This document shows, piece by piece, positions 39,501 to 47,141 of a stretch of 50,501 nt of DNA. The stretch comes from Oscillospiraceae bacterium (lineage in GTDB: Bacteria > Bacillota > Clostridia > Oscillospirales > UBA929). The stretch covers positions 1-50,501 of the forward strand of contig WRIZ01000012.1 of NCBI GenBank assembly GCA_009782475.1, read 5' to 3'. Position 1 is the stretch's first letter, and every line of letters begins with the position of its first letter. The notes beneath the pieces are model-generated. The model worked only from the letters and a program-made list of their open reading frames with translations. It did not search any database and was not told where the DNA came from. The position numbers were made by a program, and so were the translations under genes.

Positions 39501-42173
39501 GACGGCAGCAACAATAAGGCTAGGGATACCGTGGCGTACGGAAAAACCGAGTTCTATGACCCCAACCGCTACGGCAATGACCTCGGGGGTCAAAGAAACG
39601 CATACCTCTATGACGTATGGCTGAACAGCCTGGGGCGCGGGATCACCTTCTGGTCGGATACATACGCCTCGGTCGCCGGGGGCGCGATGACGTCCACGAA
39701 AACACTGGAAGTCACGGGAAGAACTGCCGAGACGCAGGGTATTAACATTATGAACTTACCCGCGAATACACAAGTTTCAATCACGGTGATGATGCGTGGG
39801 CATACAGCGAACAATCCGTGGTCGCAGGAAATTGTCATTGGGAACAACGCCAGCACTGGTAATGTACGCTTAACAGGATCCGGTGTTGTCAACTTTTGGA
39901 ACTACGCGATCAACAATAATCACTCCCCCTATATTTTCTCACAGACGGTTAATACCGGGGCGGAAGGAACCTTGCGCGTGTACGCGACACGGTTTGACAA
40001 TAACGCTCCCTCAAACATTCCCTTCTATGTAGACGGCATAGAAATCCGGGATATGAGCGGCGCGTTGCTCTATAGTATGCAGAATGAACCGATCACTTCC
40101 CTCAAAAATTTAGAGACGGGCAACACGAGCGGTTCGGGAGCTCTGCGGAAATCCACATCAAGCCTTACCGTCAGAGCGACAGGGACAGACGCTCCGGGTG
40201 GAAGCGACGAAATCATCAAACTGACAGGCGTGACGGCCGACGAATTGACCGCCGTTTTCGGGAACGATTGGCAGACCAACGTCGTTGGACACTGGGATGT
40301 CGCGTCGGGCAGCCAGTTCCCGGTGCAGGGGCTGAGCGAATGGAAGCAGTATTACGGATTGTACACCATTCCCAAAGATCAGATCATCACGGAGTTCGCC
40401 TTTGAATCCAATACAAGCGACCCGGAGAGGGGCAACTACCTCGCGGGTGTTTCCTTCAAAGCCCCCGGCTTTGTGACGGTGGACAAATACGTGAAAACCG
40501 AAAGCGGGGATAACGCGAAGTTTGTGAAGCCGGGCGAAATCCTGACGGTTGAAATCTGGCTTAAAAACTACGGGGAAGTGACAGTCGACAACATCACGAT
40601 CACCGACCCGCTTAACCCGTATGACGCGTACATAGAATATGTAGGCGGTGCCGACAGCTATGATGACGGCGAAGGGATCGTGACGATCAATGTATCCTCT
40701 TTGGAGCCCGGCGAAGAACGAAAGGTGAGCTTCGATATTAAAGTGAGGCAGACTTTGTATGACAACCCGAATAGAGCAAGGACGCTGCAATACTATTTCA
40801 AAAACCAAGCTATAGTCAAATACTTTGACAGCACGACGGAATACTCAGGCTGTTTGGCTCCGTATACCGACAAAACGGATTCAAGAGCGAAAATCAATGC
40901 CTCGCCCAAAGACGCCATACAGGTGTTCATCGACCCTGTCAAGCTGACGAAAAAGATCACGACAGACAGCGGGGTTATCAAAGACGGCCCCTTTGAGGTT
41001 ACCATTACCGTAGAGGATACAACGGCTGCGGGGGAATCGGTGGACGCCAAAGGGATGCTGACCATCCTGCTCCCGCCGGGCTTCACGGCGTCGGGGTTCT
41101 CAGCCGTTGCGGATGTAACGCCGGTTGCAGGGGGATACACGCGGATCGTCATCTCGGGTGTTAACTTGAAGAGTTCCATAGAAAAAACGCTGACATACAC
41201 ATATACCTTGGAATACACCGGAGACAATTTTGGTATGGCGTTTGACAGCATAACCACCAATTACAGGTATATCTTCTTCGATTCGGAAGTCGGCGGGGTC
41301 AAAACGGATCCGATCCCTGTCCTGCTGGAAGCCGAGCAGACCATTGTCGGGCTGAGCGTTGTGACACAGGATAAATCCGTGTCGTTCCGCGCGGGTGAGT
41401 TAACCCCATACGAATCGGGCGATCCGGGCAGCATCATATTCGATCTGCTGGGCGATTACCTTAGCAGCGGATTGATCGATCAGGGCAGCTATCTGCTCAA
41501 ACCGGAAGCGCTGATATTACTGGACAACGAGTTGGTGTATGACACGGACGGCAAGATTATCAACGCGAGCAAAAACGCGAACGGCAACTATGAGGTGAGG
41601 ATCAACGGGCATGTCGTCGAGCTGCTGCAAGACACCGACGGAACCTGTATGCTTGTCATAACCCCGGCTCCGGCGAACAGCAGCCCGGACTCGGTAGGCA
41701 GATACTGGTATAACAGCGATACGATCACGTTATACTATTACATTGGGCTGAATGCGGAAAAAGCGGGCAGCGATCCGTTTGACCTGTCTTCAGGAATTAA
41801 GAAGATCACGATTGACATCACCGGAGGGCAGTCAAAACCGAGACCGGACATTACCACCGATAAGGAATGCGAATGCGACGACTGCGTTTGTGAAGAAGAG
41901 TGCGCTTGCTTAGCCGGTGAAGAGTGTGTTTGCGGGCAATGCGCCGAAGAAGAAGACTGTTTGTGCGAAGATGAATGCGACTGCGCCGATGAATGCGAAT
42001 GTGCTGAAGACTGCGATTGCGAAGAGCAGGGCATCCTCAGCTGTGACTGCGAAGAGGAATGCGATTGCGCCGAACCGGAAGCATTCAACAATCTGCTCGA
42101 TGTGGCGATCATCGCCGGGCTTCCCATCTTCTATATAGGGCGGCGGGAGAAACTCAAAAAAAACAAATCGTAA
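33594..42173 (+). CDS. giant prepilin-leader surface protein with GLUG modules, DUF11 domain and Cys-rich tail
   Basis: This is a 2859-residue protein. The N-terminus is a type III (prepilin) leader: basic residues, then G8 cleaved before FTLIE with Glu at mature +5, and a hydrophobic helix ending near residue 33. A region like other clostridial prepilins follows to ~350. Three repeated modules begin at ~395, ~840 and ~1351 (RHLYNI, RHISNI, RHLNNI), each followed by GLUG-type repeats (for example GGIAGRNSGTIE). Next come an Asn-rich stretch (~1805-1820), a beta-sandwich (~2050-2150), a DUF11-like domain (~2292-2400, KPGEILTVEIWLKN), a second Ig-like domain, and 21 Cys between 2759 and 2825. 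The end has a hydrophobic stretch (~2834-2849) and RREKLKKNKS. It is probably a pilus-tip or surface adhesin; this is inference. The ribosome-binding site is a run of six G. Confidence 0.85.
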   Translation: MRRNHKRGFTLIEAAIVLVIVSLLAAIAAPSVFRYIESGRQTNRSSVARTLYLAAQSQLTQMRITKGLNDIHTAPNTPVYFTRTGNGYAPILSALENTNNVYRRLAGPDFSEDFDKEAQEGHFVHFISKPAGQGSWRRDAVDPIMWALLEPTVLDKTILDDAILIEYNIQTGVVLSVFYSDRLENGAAFLYDGLNGDEANIYGGRGMGAGGYEFARDRRQGYFGVNSTGHLAEHDDIFIDVFDSYSNPLDLGDGNISESSLYAEILIPTAETDKTYEVELLNDQDVVLYTINVKFSTINATNISASSGSPHIYKLPAADTAYTRYIWVLDHVRGDMRDEKHTVFRPNYVSINPLHQSNIWARVTDINRGNSATSVSNAHPYYHADKSAYNDTFTVMSARHLYNIRYMLSGTFTVGADIDLDSDVYKVSKFEPIGSFTGTLNGQNNQNSTISNLVVDHPGGNAGLFTVQSGHVNRLTFVNPVITGTGNAGVLCGSLTGTINDVYVKYDNNATPSSLIQGAAATGGIAGVCDGEISNVTFISPHPFTHIRSDNPSQAGGIAGTVSENGVIDNALFLALAPKNGNFINPIAGGNAGAVSDAYYLSGTPIRPDEVALPEGYNLETQNGPGEGKTTWELYETPLLGWIRLDENLDRETVIDPDNNDVYPYRFKPAWDTLNGLAAKGEWPIAEEEELPEKDAVLFYYEMIGSNIYYHDNIGSSTSLHNLPANGPITHDGYGLFIPNVLGERYTLELGSEGYELIIDTVNKTVTADGVLWPSLFGTAVNAEGEEEITLRIYIPNDVSEEAYDSGSITVNLVNEDTGSELLADESFNPLFAPERHGLIRSPRHISNIGYDDDTLNGTYTQQLIMDFALYCYEKDGTPSYNDLSSAVVNGVFNGTYNGGGLEIRNVTINAASADEIGLFAVNGGTIRNVAMTGVYISGREFVGGIAGRNSGTIERSYIGKKSGSSDIHDYNQVLGDRYVGGITGSTTTKIDTCYTDFTRVGRDEWSEYVGGVAGYLDGGTVSNVFYNYGNWNPQVNGFDLTVQGKTANTGGLIGYINAGTLSNAYSDAFFGNVNVTNATVGGMITGGVPNPANVMYLRDTGYNGGTSVGTPYGVNDLRAAGRVTTLGTANWTRRGNAAADTAGYTYPYLSALGMPEWWPMPNIIIPHIAYYEIYLNPHSRFPDQKGTLDGRTVWYGLYNHESSDTLDYSADQVTLEDGYVVLTSANSGTHFAVIRDLNGATLYNDKLGNDGKPLEGNNSILKTVFNIDSGFVLPMATLEGYLKQTQNRYDAICPVQVIYSHSGNGSGDVFKGYINPLFAKSLFTEAEMQSFGADAAAREAYFKNTHQYPIRTPRHLNNIGFLKAGNTPDTSTLAGNYVQEIDVEFAGLNTSSGYYLRSAINSTTKTPINIANNIVPGTFTGTYTAASPYDFNGVKNSSFALNRTYHRSIKNIGVNPGTNGSVTNGGGIFSQIGAGGVVQDVILQNNSISGGTNVGGLTGTNNGTIRGVTSENGKVNGTTNTGGLAGVNNGQITQCQIAKTVVKGVSATGGGAGSNNGVIEQCQTLESIVNGTTRTGGVVGSNNGTLQDSFFLSTKDPNDANDPDRQPVIGTELVGGIVGTTSTVIERVLYLAPAPTVKVGERTYYYPIRGNTDEETLPKDSFYIFGSQYTTEGEKGDSAKWKEDIYNRPVDPTLQPDDPPLVQGGGIRLFTSFFDIPFIHEMLEIDLSGTWKQGDVRYPYPILISMTDTPKSWPETDGPAREDQLNYNEWENEYNRNKVGVVGFINGDFDMPLMNPDSKQLINLLNNNPNNLNNNNNGGWNTSTDSWVGRQNNYDHGYFWIYHLQDWVQGWNTRPVFAGDYNNLWNAIEFQRPIADADQGRMRTDYKGTLNGIYAELNADVQGTLYQTLNTIPETQTYYSFYHGTRFNDRADILTFYLSAMEPDGSSTGGYAYVDGLTPVRPAITPRGDGSNNKARDTVAYGKTEFYDPNRYGNDLGGQRNAYLYDVWLNSLGRGITFWSDTYASVAGGAMTSTKTLEVTGRTAETQGINIMNLPANTQVSITVMMRGHTANNPWSQEIVIGNNASTGNVRLTGSGVVNFWNYAINNNHSPYIFSQTVNTGAEGTLRVYATRFDNNAPSNIPFYVDGIEIRDMSGALLYSMQNEPITSLKNLETGNTSGSGALRKSTSSLTVRATGTDAPGGSDEIIKLTGVTADELTAVFGNDWQTNVVGHWDVASGSQFPVQGLSEWKQYYGLYTIPKDQIITEFAFESNTSDPERGNYLAGVSFKAPGFVTVDKYVKTESGDNAKFVKPGEILTVEIWLKNYGEVTVDNITITDPLNPYDAYIEYVGGADSYDDGEGIVTINVSSLEPGEERKVSFDIKVRQTLYDNPNRARTLQYYFKNQAIVKYFDSTTEYSGCLAPYTDKTDSRAKINASPKDAIQVFIDPVKLTKKITTDSGVIKDGPFEVTITVEDTTAAGESVDAKGMLTILLPPGFTASGFSAVADVTPVAGGYTRIVISGVNLKSSIEKTLTYTYTLEYTGDNFGMAFDSITTNYRYIFFDSEVGGVKTDPIPVLLEAEQTIVGLSVVTQDKSVSFRAGELTPYESGDPGSIIFDLLGDYLSSGLIDQGSYLLKPEALILLDNELVYDTDGKIINASKNANGNYEVRINGHVVELLQDTDGTCMLVITPAPANSSPDSVGRYWYNSDTITLYYYIGLNAEKAGSDPFDLSSGIKKITIDITGGQSKPRPDITTDKECECDDCVCEEECACLAGEECVCGQCAEEEDCLCEDECDCADECECAEDCDCEEQGILSCDCEEECDCAEPEAFNNLLDVAIIAGLPIFYIGRREKLKKNKS

Positions 42174-42194
42174 GAAAACCGGAAAGGGGCTTTC

Positions 42195-42974
42195 ATGTTG
42201 CGGAGCGTTAAGACGGTTTTGCGCAAAAAAACAGGCGCGTCGATGCTGTTCGTGCTGGCGGCAATGTTTTTGCTGACGGCTATCGGGGCGTCGGCGTTGG
42301 CCGCCGCCGGAACCAACAGGGGCGCGAACGCGGAAAAACGCAGAGAAAACCAGCTCCGTCTCTATGTAACCGGCATGGAGCAAACCCTCAGAACCGCGCT
42401 GGACGCGACCCCGACAAGCCTAGCCTCTCCTGAACTGACCAGTCAGATTCTGAATGAGACGTATCGCCTTGTCAAATCACAAGAAGACCAAGAGCCCGGA
42501 GCCTATAAGGGAATCAATTCAATTCAATTTCCAAGCGGCTCTAATAATTTTAGGCTGATACCTGATATTCCATGGAATGACGTTACCTTTGTCATTGATG
42601 TGCATGTCGATATGCGGCAGCTGCATCATACTAGATTTAAGGGGTATGTTGCTCCTCAAGAAGATTATGACAGACCTCAATATAATAACCCGGATGACCC
42701 GGATGAAATAACAGGATACGACAAAACGGACGCAATACCCCGTGTGCCGGAGGAAATCCATATCAGTACAGGGACAATTATCTTTGACGTGGAAGCAACA
42801 CTGGCGGCAGTCGGAAGAATGAATGCAATTACAGTTAAAACGAGAACGACATACCGGTATAACGGCGGCACAATAATGGATACACAGGGATCGGCTTCAA
42901 TAGATGACCCTACAATGGAAATACTCGAAAGCAGGCGTTGGACATTCGTCAGCCATGAACGGATAGACTACTAA
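42195..42974 (+). CDS. PilX-like pilus-assembly membrane protein
   Basis: This 259-residue protein has an N-terminal basic stretch and a long hydrophobic helix (GASMLFVLAAMFLLTAIGASALAA fragment), followed by an extracytoplasmic domain with no recognised family. The KTGASMLFVLA start resembles the PilX/minor-pilin assembly class, which lacks the strict GFTLIE leader. The cleavage glycine before ASM is a possible processing site. It lies 21 bases after the giant gene and 19 bases before a lipoprotein gene, so it belongs to the same operon and may be a minor pilin partner. The site AAAGGGG precedes the ATG. Confidence 0.65.
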   Translation: MLRSVKTVLRKKTGASMLFVLAAMFLLTAIGASALAAAGTNRGANAEKRRENQLRLYVTGMEQTLRTALDATPTSLASPELTSQILNETYRLVKSQEDQEPGAYKGINSIQFPSGSNNFRLIPDIPWNDVTFVIDVHVDMRQLHHTRFKGYVAPQEDYDRPQYNNPDDPDEITGYDKTDAIPRVPEEIHISTGTIIFDVEATLAAVGRMNAITVKTRTTYRYNGGTIMDTQGSASIDDPTMEILESRRWTFVSHERIDY

Positions 42975-42993
42975 ACAGAGAGGGGAAAAACAC

Positions 42994-44121
42994 ATGAAGA
43001 GAACCATCAAACGCGCGGCGGTATTGCTGCTGACAGTTGCCGTTGCCGTCACGCTGAGCGCGTGCGCGTCCTTTGCCGACTTGGTAGAGGGGTTTGCCGG
43101 AGCGGCGACCTATATGCACGGCGAAACCAATGTGCGCAGTGAGATGCAGCTGAGCGTCAAACTGGCCGACAATGCAAAACCCGTGCCGTTTGGGCAGTTT
43201 ATCAGCTTGATAGACGAAAACGCGCACAGCGCGGCCGAGCTGGAGGACATTTTGACCGAAACGGAGCTGGGTATATCGGTCATAACCGAGCAATACGGCG
43301 ATTCGCTGCTGGTTTCCATCGGCTGGGTCGGTTCGTCCGGCGTTGAGCCGCTGCTGACGCTGATTTACGACGATCAGGCCTTGTACATAAGCACGGAGAT
43401 ACTGGGTGCCTTGAGCCAAATCGATTCGATCGCTTCGGAGATCGGCATGATCCTCCCGCTGATCGGTAACGATTACATCAAGATTGATCTTTCAACCATC
43501 CCCGGGATGCTGGATATGCTCCCCGGGTTTGCCATGCCGGAAATACCGCAGGGAACGCAGGAATCCATTCAGGAAGCGGCGGACGCGTTTGCCGGTGCCC
43601 TTCGTGAATACACCCCGAAGATTTTGACAGAAGAATTTGAACAGATTTTAAGGCGCGATAACGGCGGATACTTATTGACACTGAACGCCGAAACAACCCT
43701 TGCGCTGCTGGGCGAGATCATCAGCATGGCCGTGGAATATGAGCAGGAGCTCAAAGATTTCCTGCTCAACATCGGCGGGGAGTACGGCCTAGAGGCCGCG
43801 ATGCTGGATGAGGTCAATTTCAGAGAACTGGCTGAAGAGTATGAAGCCGAAGCGGCGAATATCGTCATCGGCGAAGACATCCCGGCCTTCCATTTGGTAT
43901 ATCATGTCGCGGGAACAGGGAAGGGCAGCGGCAAGAAGCAAACGTCTTCCTTCCGGTTTACCACCCCGATCGACGATTTTGATCTGCCGTTTGACAAACT
44001 CATCATCAGCGGGAGCAGTGTTTCCACCATCATGACGAAACCGATCGCTGTCCCGGCAAACACAGTGACGCTGGAGAGCCTGATCGGGAAACTGATGCTC
44101 TCACAGATGCGTTTGTTCTAG
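42994..44121 (+). CDS. lipoprotein of unknown function in the pilus operon
   Basis: This 375-residue protein has a lipobox LSAC (Cys24) after a hydrophobic core. The mature part is rich in Leu, Glu and Ile, with predicted alternating strands and helices (SMAVEYEQELKDFLLNIGG). It contains no motif I recognise; the general build recalls LolA/LppX-like lipoproteins, but this is weak. It should sit on the outer membrane face near the assembled pili. It is followed after one base by the alcohol dehydrogenase gene. GAGAGGGG precedes the start. Confidence 0.75.
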   Translation: MKRTIKRAAVLLLTVAVAVTLSACASFADLVEGFAGAATYMHGETNVRSEMQLSVKLADNAKPVPFGQFISLIDENAHSAAELEDILTETELGISVITEQYGDSLLVSIGWVGSSGVEPLLTLIYDDQALYISTEILGALSQIDSIASEIGMILPLIGNDYIKIDLSTIPGMLDMLPGFAMPEIPQGTQESIQEAADAFAGALREYTPKILTEEFEQILRRDNGGYLLTLNAETTLALLGEIISMAVEYEQELKDFLLNIGGEYGLEAAMLDEVNFRELAEEYEAEAANIVIGEDIPAFHLVYHVAGTGKGSGKKQTSSFRFTTPIDDFDLPFDKLIISGSSVSTIMTKPIAVPANTVTLESLIGKLMLSQMRLF

Positions 44122-44122
44122 G

Positions 44123-45328
44123 ATGAATAATTTTACCTTCCATACACCAACCGAAATCATATTCGGAAAGGGCGCGGAGGCTGAAACCTCCGCGCTTATC
44201 CAAAAATACGGCGGCAGCCGCATCCTTGTCATCATCGGGGGCGGAAGCGTTATCCGTTCCGGCTTGCTGAAGAGGCTTGAAGGGCAGCTGCGGCAAAACA
44301 GGATCGCGTACCGACTGCACGGCGGGGTTAAACCCAACCCCGTTGCAAGCCATGTGCGCGAGGGGATCAAGGCGGCGTTGGACTTCGGCGCGGATTTCAT
44401 CCTTGCCGTTGGCGGCGGCAGCGTGATCGACGAGGCCAAAGCCATCGCGCACGGTACCAAAAACCCGCAAACCGACTTTTGGGCGTTTTGGGAAGGCGAG
44501 GCCGAGTTAACGGCGTCTTTGCCGATTGGGACGGTTTTGACGATTGCGGCGGCGGGGAGTGAAACAAGCGCGTCGGCTGTGATCACCAACAAACAAACCG
44601 GACGGAAACGCGGGCTGACAACGCCGTTCAACCGTCCGTGCTTTGCCGTGATGAACCCCGAGCTGACCTTCACCCTCCCCAAAGACCAAATTGCCTGCGG
44701 CATTGTGGATATACTGATGCACACCTTGGAACGCTATTTCATCAACGCCGGCAGCAACCGCTTAACCGATGAGATCGCCGAAGGGCTGATGCGCACAGTC
44801 ATAGAGAACGGGCGGATCGCGCTTGGAAACCCTTCGGACTACGACGCGATGAGCGAGCTGATGTGGTGCGGAAGCCTGTCGCACAACGGGCTGACCGGGC
44901 TGGGGCGGCCGTCGGACTTCTCGGTGCATCAAATGGGGCATGAACTGAGCGCGCGGTATGATGTGAGCCACGGAGCCTCTCTTTCGGCCGTATGGGGCGG
45001 GTGGGCGGAGCATTGCCGCCAAGACGGCGTAACGCGTTTCGCGCAATACGCCCGGAAGGTGTGGGGCATTGAGGACAGAAACGACGATGAAGCGGCGAAA
45101 GACGGCATCGGGCAAACCTTGCGTTTTTTCAAGGAAATCGGGATGCCGGTTTGCCTGCCGGAGCTGAACATCGGGACGATCGACGAAGAAACCGTCCTTG
45201 ATTTGGCAGAACGCTGCACCTATTACGGAAAACGCGCGATAGGTCAGCTCAAACCGCTGGATGCGGAAGGGATCGCGGAGGTTTACCGAAAAGCGGGCGG
45301 CGGGAGGGCAATTATTTCCCGGGAATAA
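44123..45328 (+). CDS. iron-containing alcohol dehydrogenase (butanol dehydrogenase-like)
   Basis: This 401-residue group III NAD(P)-dependent alcohol/aldehyde oxidoreductase interconverts alcohols and aldehydes in fermentation. Seen are the N-terminal FTFHTPTEIIFGKG typical of BdhA/YqhD, the nucleotide-binding AVGGGSVIDEAKAIA, and the metal ligands: Asp in GIVDILMHTLERYF, and His in HTLE, SVHQMGHELSARYDVSHG. It begins 1 base after the lipoprotein stop, with only a weak ribosome-binding site, so coupling is likely. A fermentative enzyme inside a pilus operon is unexpected; it may be a chance insertion. The substrate is not determinable. Confidence 0.93.
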   Translation: MNNFTFHTPTEIIFGKGAEAETSALIQKYGGSRILVIIGGGSVIRSGLLKRLEGQLRQNRIAYRLHGGVKPNPVASHVREGIKAALDFGADFILAVGGGSVIDEAKAIAHGTKNPQTDFWAFWEGEAELTASLPIGTVLTIAAAGSETSASAVITNKQTGRKRGLTTPFNRPCFAVMNPELTFTLPKDQIACGIVDILMHTLERYFINAGSNRLTDEIAEGLMRTVIENGRIALGNPSDYDAMSELMWCGSLSHNGLTGLGRPSDFSVHQMGHELSARYDVSHGASLSAVWGGWAEHCRQDGVTRFAQYARKVWGIEDRNDDEAAKDGIGQTLRFFKEIGMPVCLPELNIGTIDEETVLDLAERCTYYGKRAIGQLKPLDAEGIAEVYRKAGGGRAIISRE

Positions 45329-45335
45329 AAAACAC

Positions 45336-45364
45336 TTGCAAAAATATACTGGCTCTGATACAAT
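45336..45364 (+). promoter_or_regulatory. SigA-type promoter for pilB-pilT
   Basis: TTGCAA and TACAAT are spaced 17 bases apart, 67 bases before the pilB ATG. The leader in between shows short pairings but nothing I can name. Confidence 0.8.
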
Positions 45365-45431
45365 ATTTTAAGGTTATGGGTACCTGAAGGTAAGATAAAA
45401 AACAACGCCTTATGGGGACGGGAGAGGTAAT

Positions 45432-47126
45432 ATGGCTTCGTCGGCACCGGCTCAGCTGCGTTTGGGCGACGTTTTGAAGGAAGCAGGATATGTTACAGAA
45501 GAACAGATAGAGCAGATCATGAACGCGCAAAAGGCTTCCGGCGTGAAAAAACGGCTGGGCGAGGCCTTGATCGAAAACAACATCATCACCGAAGACCGCC
45601 TGAACACGGCTTTGTCCAAACGCCTGAATATCCCCTATGTATCTATGAGCGACGCGCCGATTGATCTGGAAGCGGTGAAAAAGATCCCGAAAGCGGTCGC
45701 CAATAAGCATTGCCTGATCGCTATCGGGGTTTACAACAACATTCTGCGCGTCAACATCAACGATCCGCTCAACTATTACGCGATTGAAGACGTGAAACTC
45801 ATCACCCATATGCAGATTGAGGTTCAGGTGTGCAACCGCGCCGAAATCAGCAAAGCCATCAACGAGTATTACTCCGAGCTCGACACCCAAAAAGCGACGT
45901 CGGTCGCCAACGAAGCGGTGGCCGGACAGGCCAGCGCGTTTACCTATGTCGATATTTCCGAATCGGCCGACGACACCCCGGTCGTTACCCTCATCAACTC
46001 AACCCTCTACAAAGCCCACAGCGCGGGGGCGAGCGACATCCACATTGAGCCGTTTGAGGAACACACCTATGTGCGTATCCGCGTCGACGGCCAAATCGTC
46101 GATTACCTGACCTTATCGTCTTCCCTGCATAATTCCATCGTGGCGCGTATAAAAATTCTTTCCGGGCTGGACATCGCCGAAAAGCGGGCTCCGCAGGACG
46201 GCCACTTCCGCGCGAAATTGCAGGATATTGAAATCAACGTCCGCGTATCCAGCCTGCCCACCGTTTACGGCGAAAAGATCGTCATGCGGTTTATGAGCCA
46301 AAGCACCGCCCTCGACCACGCCGGGACATTCGGCATGGAGAAGGACGACTACGAAAAGATGGTCACCATGCTGCAAGTGCCGCACGGCATCATCTATATC
46401 ACGGGGCCGACCGGAAGCGGCAAAACCACCACCCTTTATATGATCATGGAAATGCTGGCCAAACGCCATGTCAACATCTCCACCGTTGAAGACCCGGTCG
46501 AGCGGACGCTGGCGCGCATCAACCAAACCCAAATCAACCCGCTGGCCGGGCTGACCTTTGAAACCGGGCTGCGTTCCATCCTCCGCCAAGACCCCGACAT
46601 CGTGATGATCGGTGAGACGCGCGACGCCGAAACGGCCAGTATCTCCGTCCGCGCCGCGTTGACAGGCCACTTGGTTATGAGCAGTTTGCATACCAACGAC
46701 TCGGTTTCGGCCATCGTCCGTTTGCTCGACATGGGCATCGAGGACTATTTGCTGGCCAACTCCCTCGTCGGCATCGTCGCCCAGCGTCTCGTCAAGAAAA
46801 TCTGCCCGTTTTGTATCGAGGAGTATGAGCCAAGCGAAGCCGACATAAAAACGCTCAAAGCGGCTCCCGACAGCCTTGTCCGCGGAAAAGGCTGCCATAA
46901 CTGCAACAACACCGGCTATAAAGGCCGCGTCGCCGTACATGAGATACTGGCCATCGACGGGCATATAAGGGATTTTATCACCCAAAAAGCTGCCACGGCC
47001 GATATTTACGCCTACGTTAGAGACCATGATAAACTCAAAAGTCTGCAAACAAGCCTCCGCAAACTGGTCATGGAGAAGAAAACGTCGATTGAGGAACTGC
47101 TGAGATTGACGTACTTTGTGGAATAA
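45432..47126 (+). CDS. pilB: type IV pilus extension ATPase PilB
   Basis: This 564-residue GspE/PilB hexameric ATPase powers pilus polymerisation at the inner membrane. The N-terminal ~70 residues form an MshEN-type domain (LRLGDVLKEAGYVTEEQI and RLGEALIENNIITEDRL), which binds cyclic di-GMP in characterised relatives. Walker A GPTGSGKTTT is at ~325-334, followed by the Asp box around STVEDPVERTL, Walker B RQDPDIVMIGETRD, the His box HLVMSSLHTNDS and the zinc tetracysteine motif (CPFC ... CHNC). Length is complete. It has its own promoter at 45336 and is followed after 15 bases by pilT. Confidence 0.96.
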   Translation: MASSAPAQLRLGDVLKEAGYVTEEQIEQIMNAQKASGVKKRLGEALIENNIITEDRLNTALSKRLNIPYVSMSDAPIDLEAVKKIPKAVANKHCLIAIGVYNNILRVNINDPLNYYAIEDVKLITHMQIEVQVCNRAEISKAINEYYSELDTQKATSVANEAVAGQASAFTYVDISESADDTPVVTLINSTLYKAHSAGASDIHIEPFEEHTYVRIRVDGQIVDYLTLSSSLHNSIVARIKILSGLDIAEKRAPQDGHFRAKLQDIEINVRVSSLPTVYGEKIVMRFMSQSTALDHAGTFGMEKDDYEKMVTMLQVPHGIIYITGPTGSGKTTTLYMIMEMLAKRHVNISTVEDPVERTLARINQTQINPLAGLTFETGLRSILRQDPDIVMIGETRDAETASISVRAALTGHLVMSSLHTNDSVSAIVRLLDMGIEDYLLANSLVGIVAQRLVKKICPFCIEEYEPSEADIKTLKAAPDSLVRGKGCHNCNNTGYKGRVAVHEILAIDGHIRDFITQKAATADIYAYVRDHDKLKSLQTSLRKLVMEKKTSIEELLRLTYFVE

Positions 47127-47141
47127 AACGGGAGGGATTAT

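Noticed and set aside
41738-42127. Ser/His-rich minus-strand frame
   Set aside because: It is the complement of the CxC tail of the giant protein; the plus frame is continuous from a strong promoter and start.
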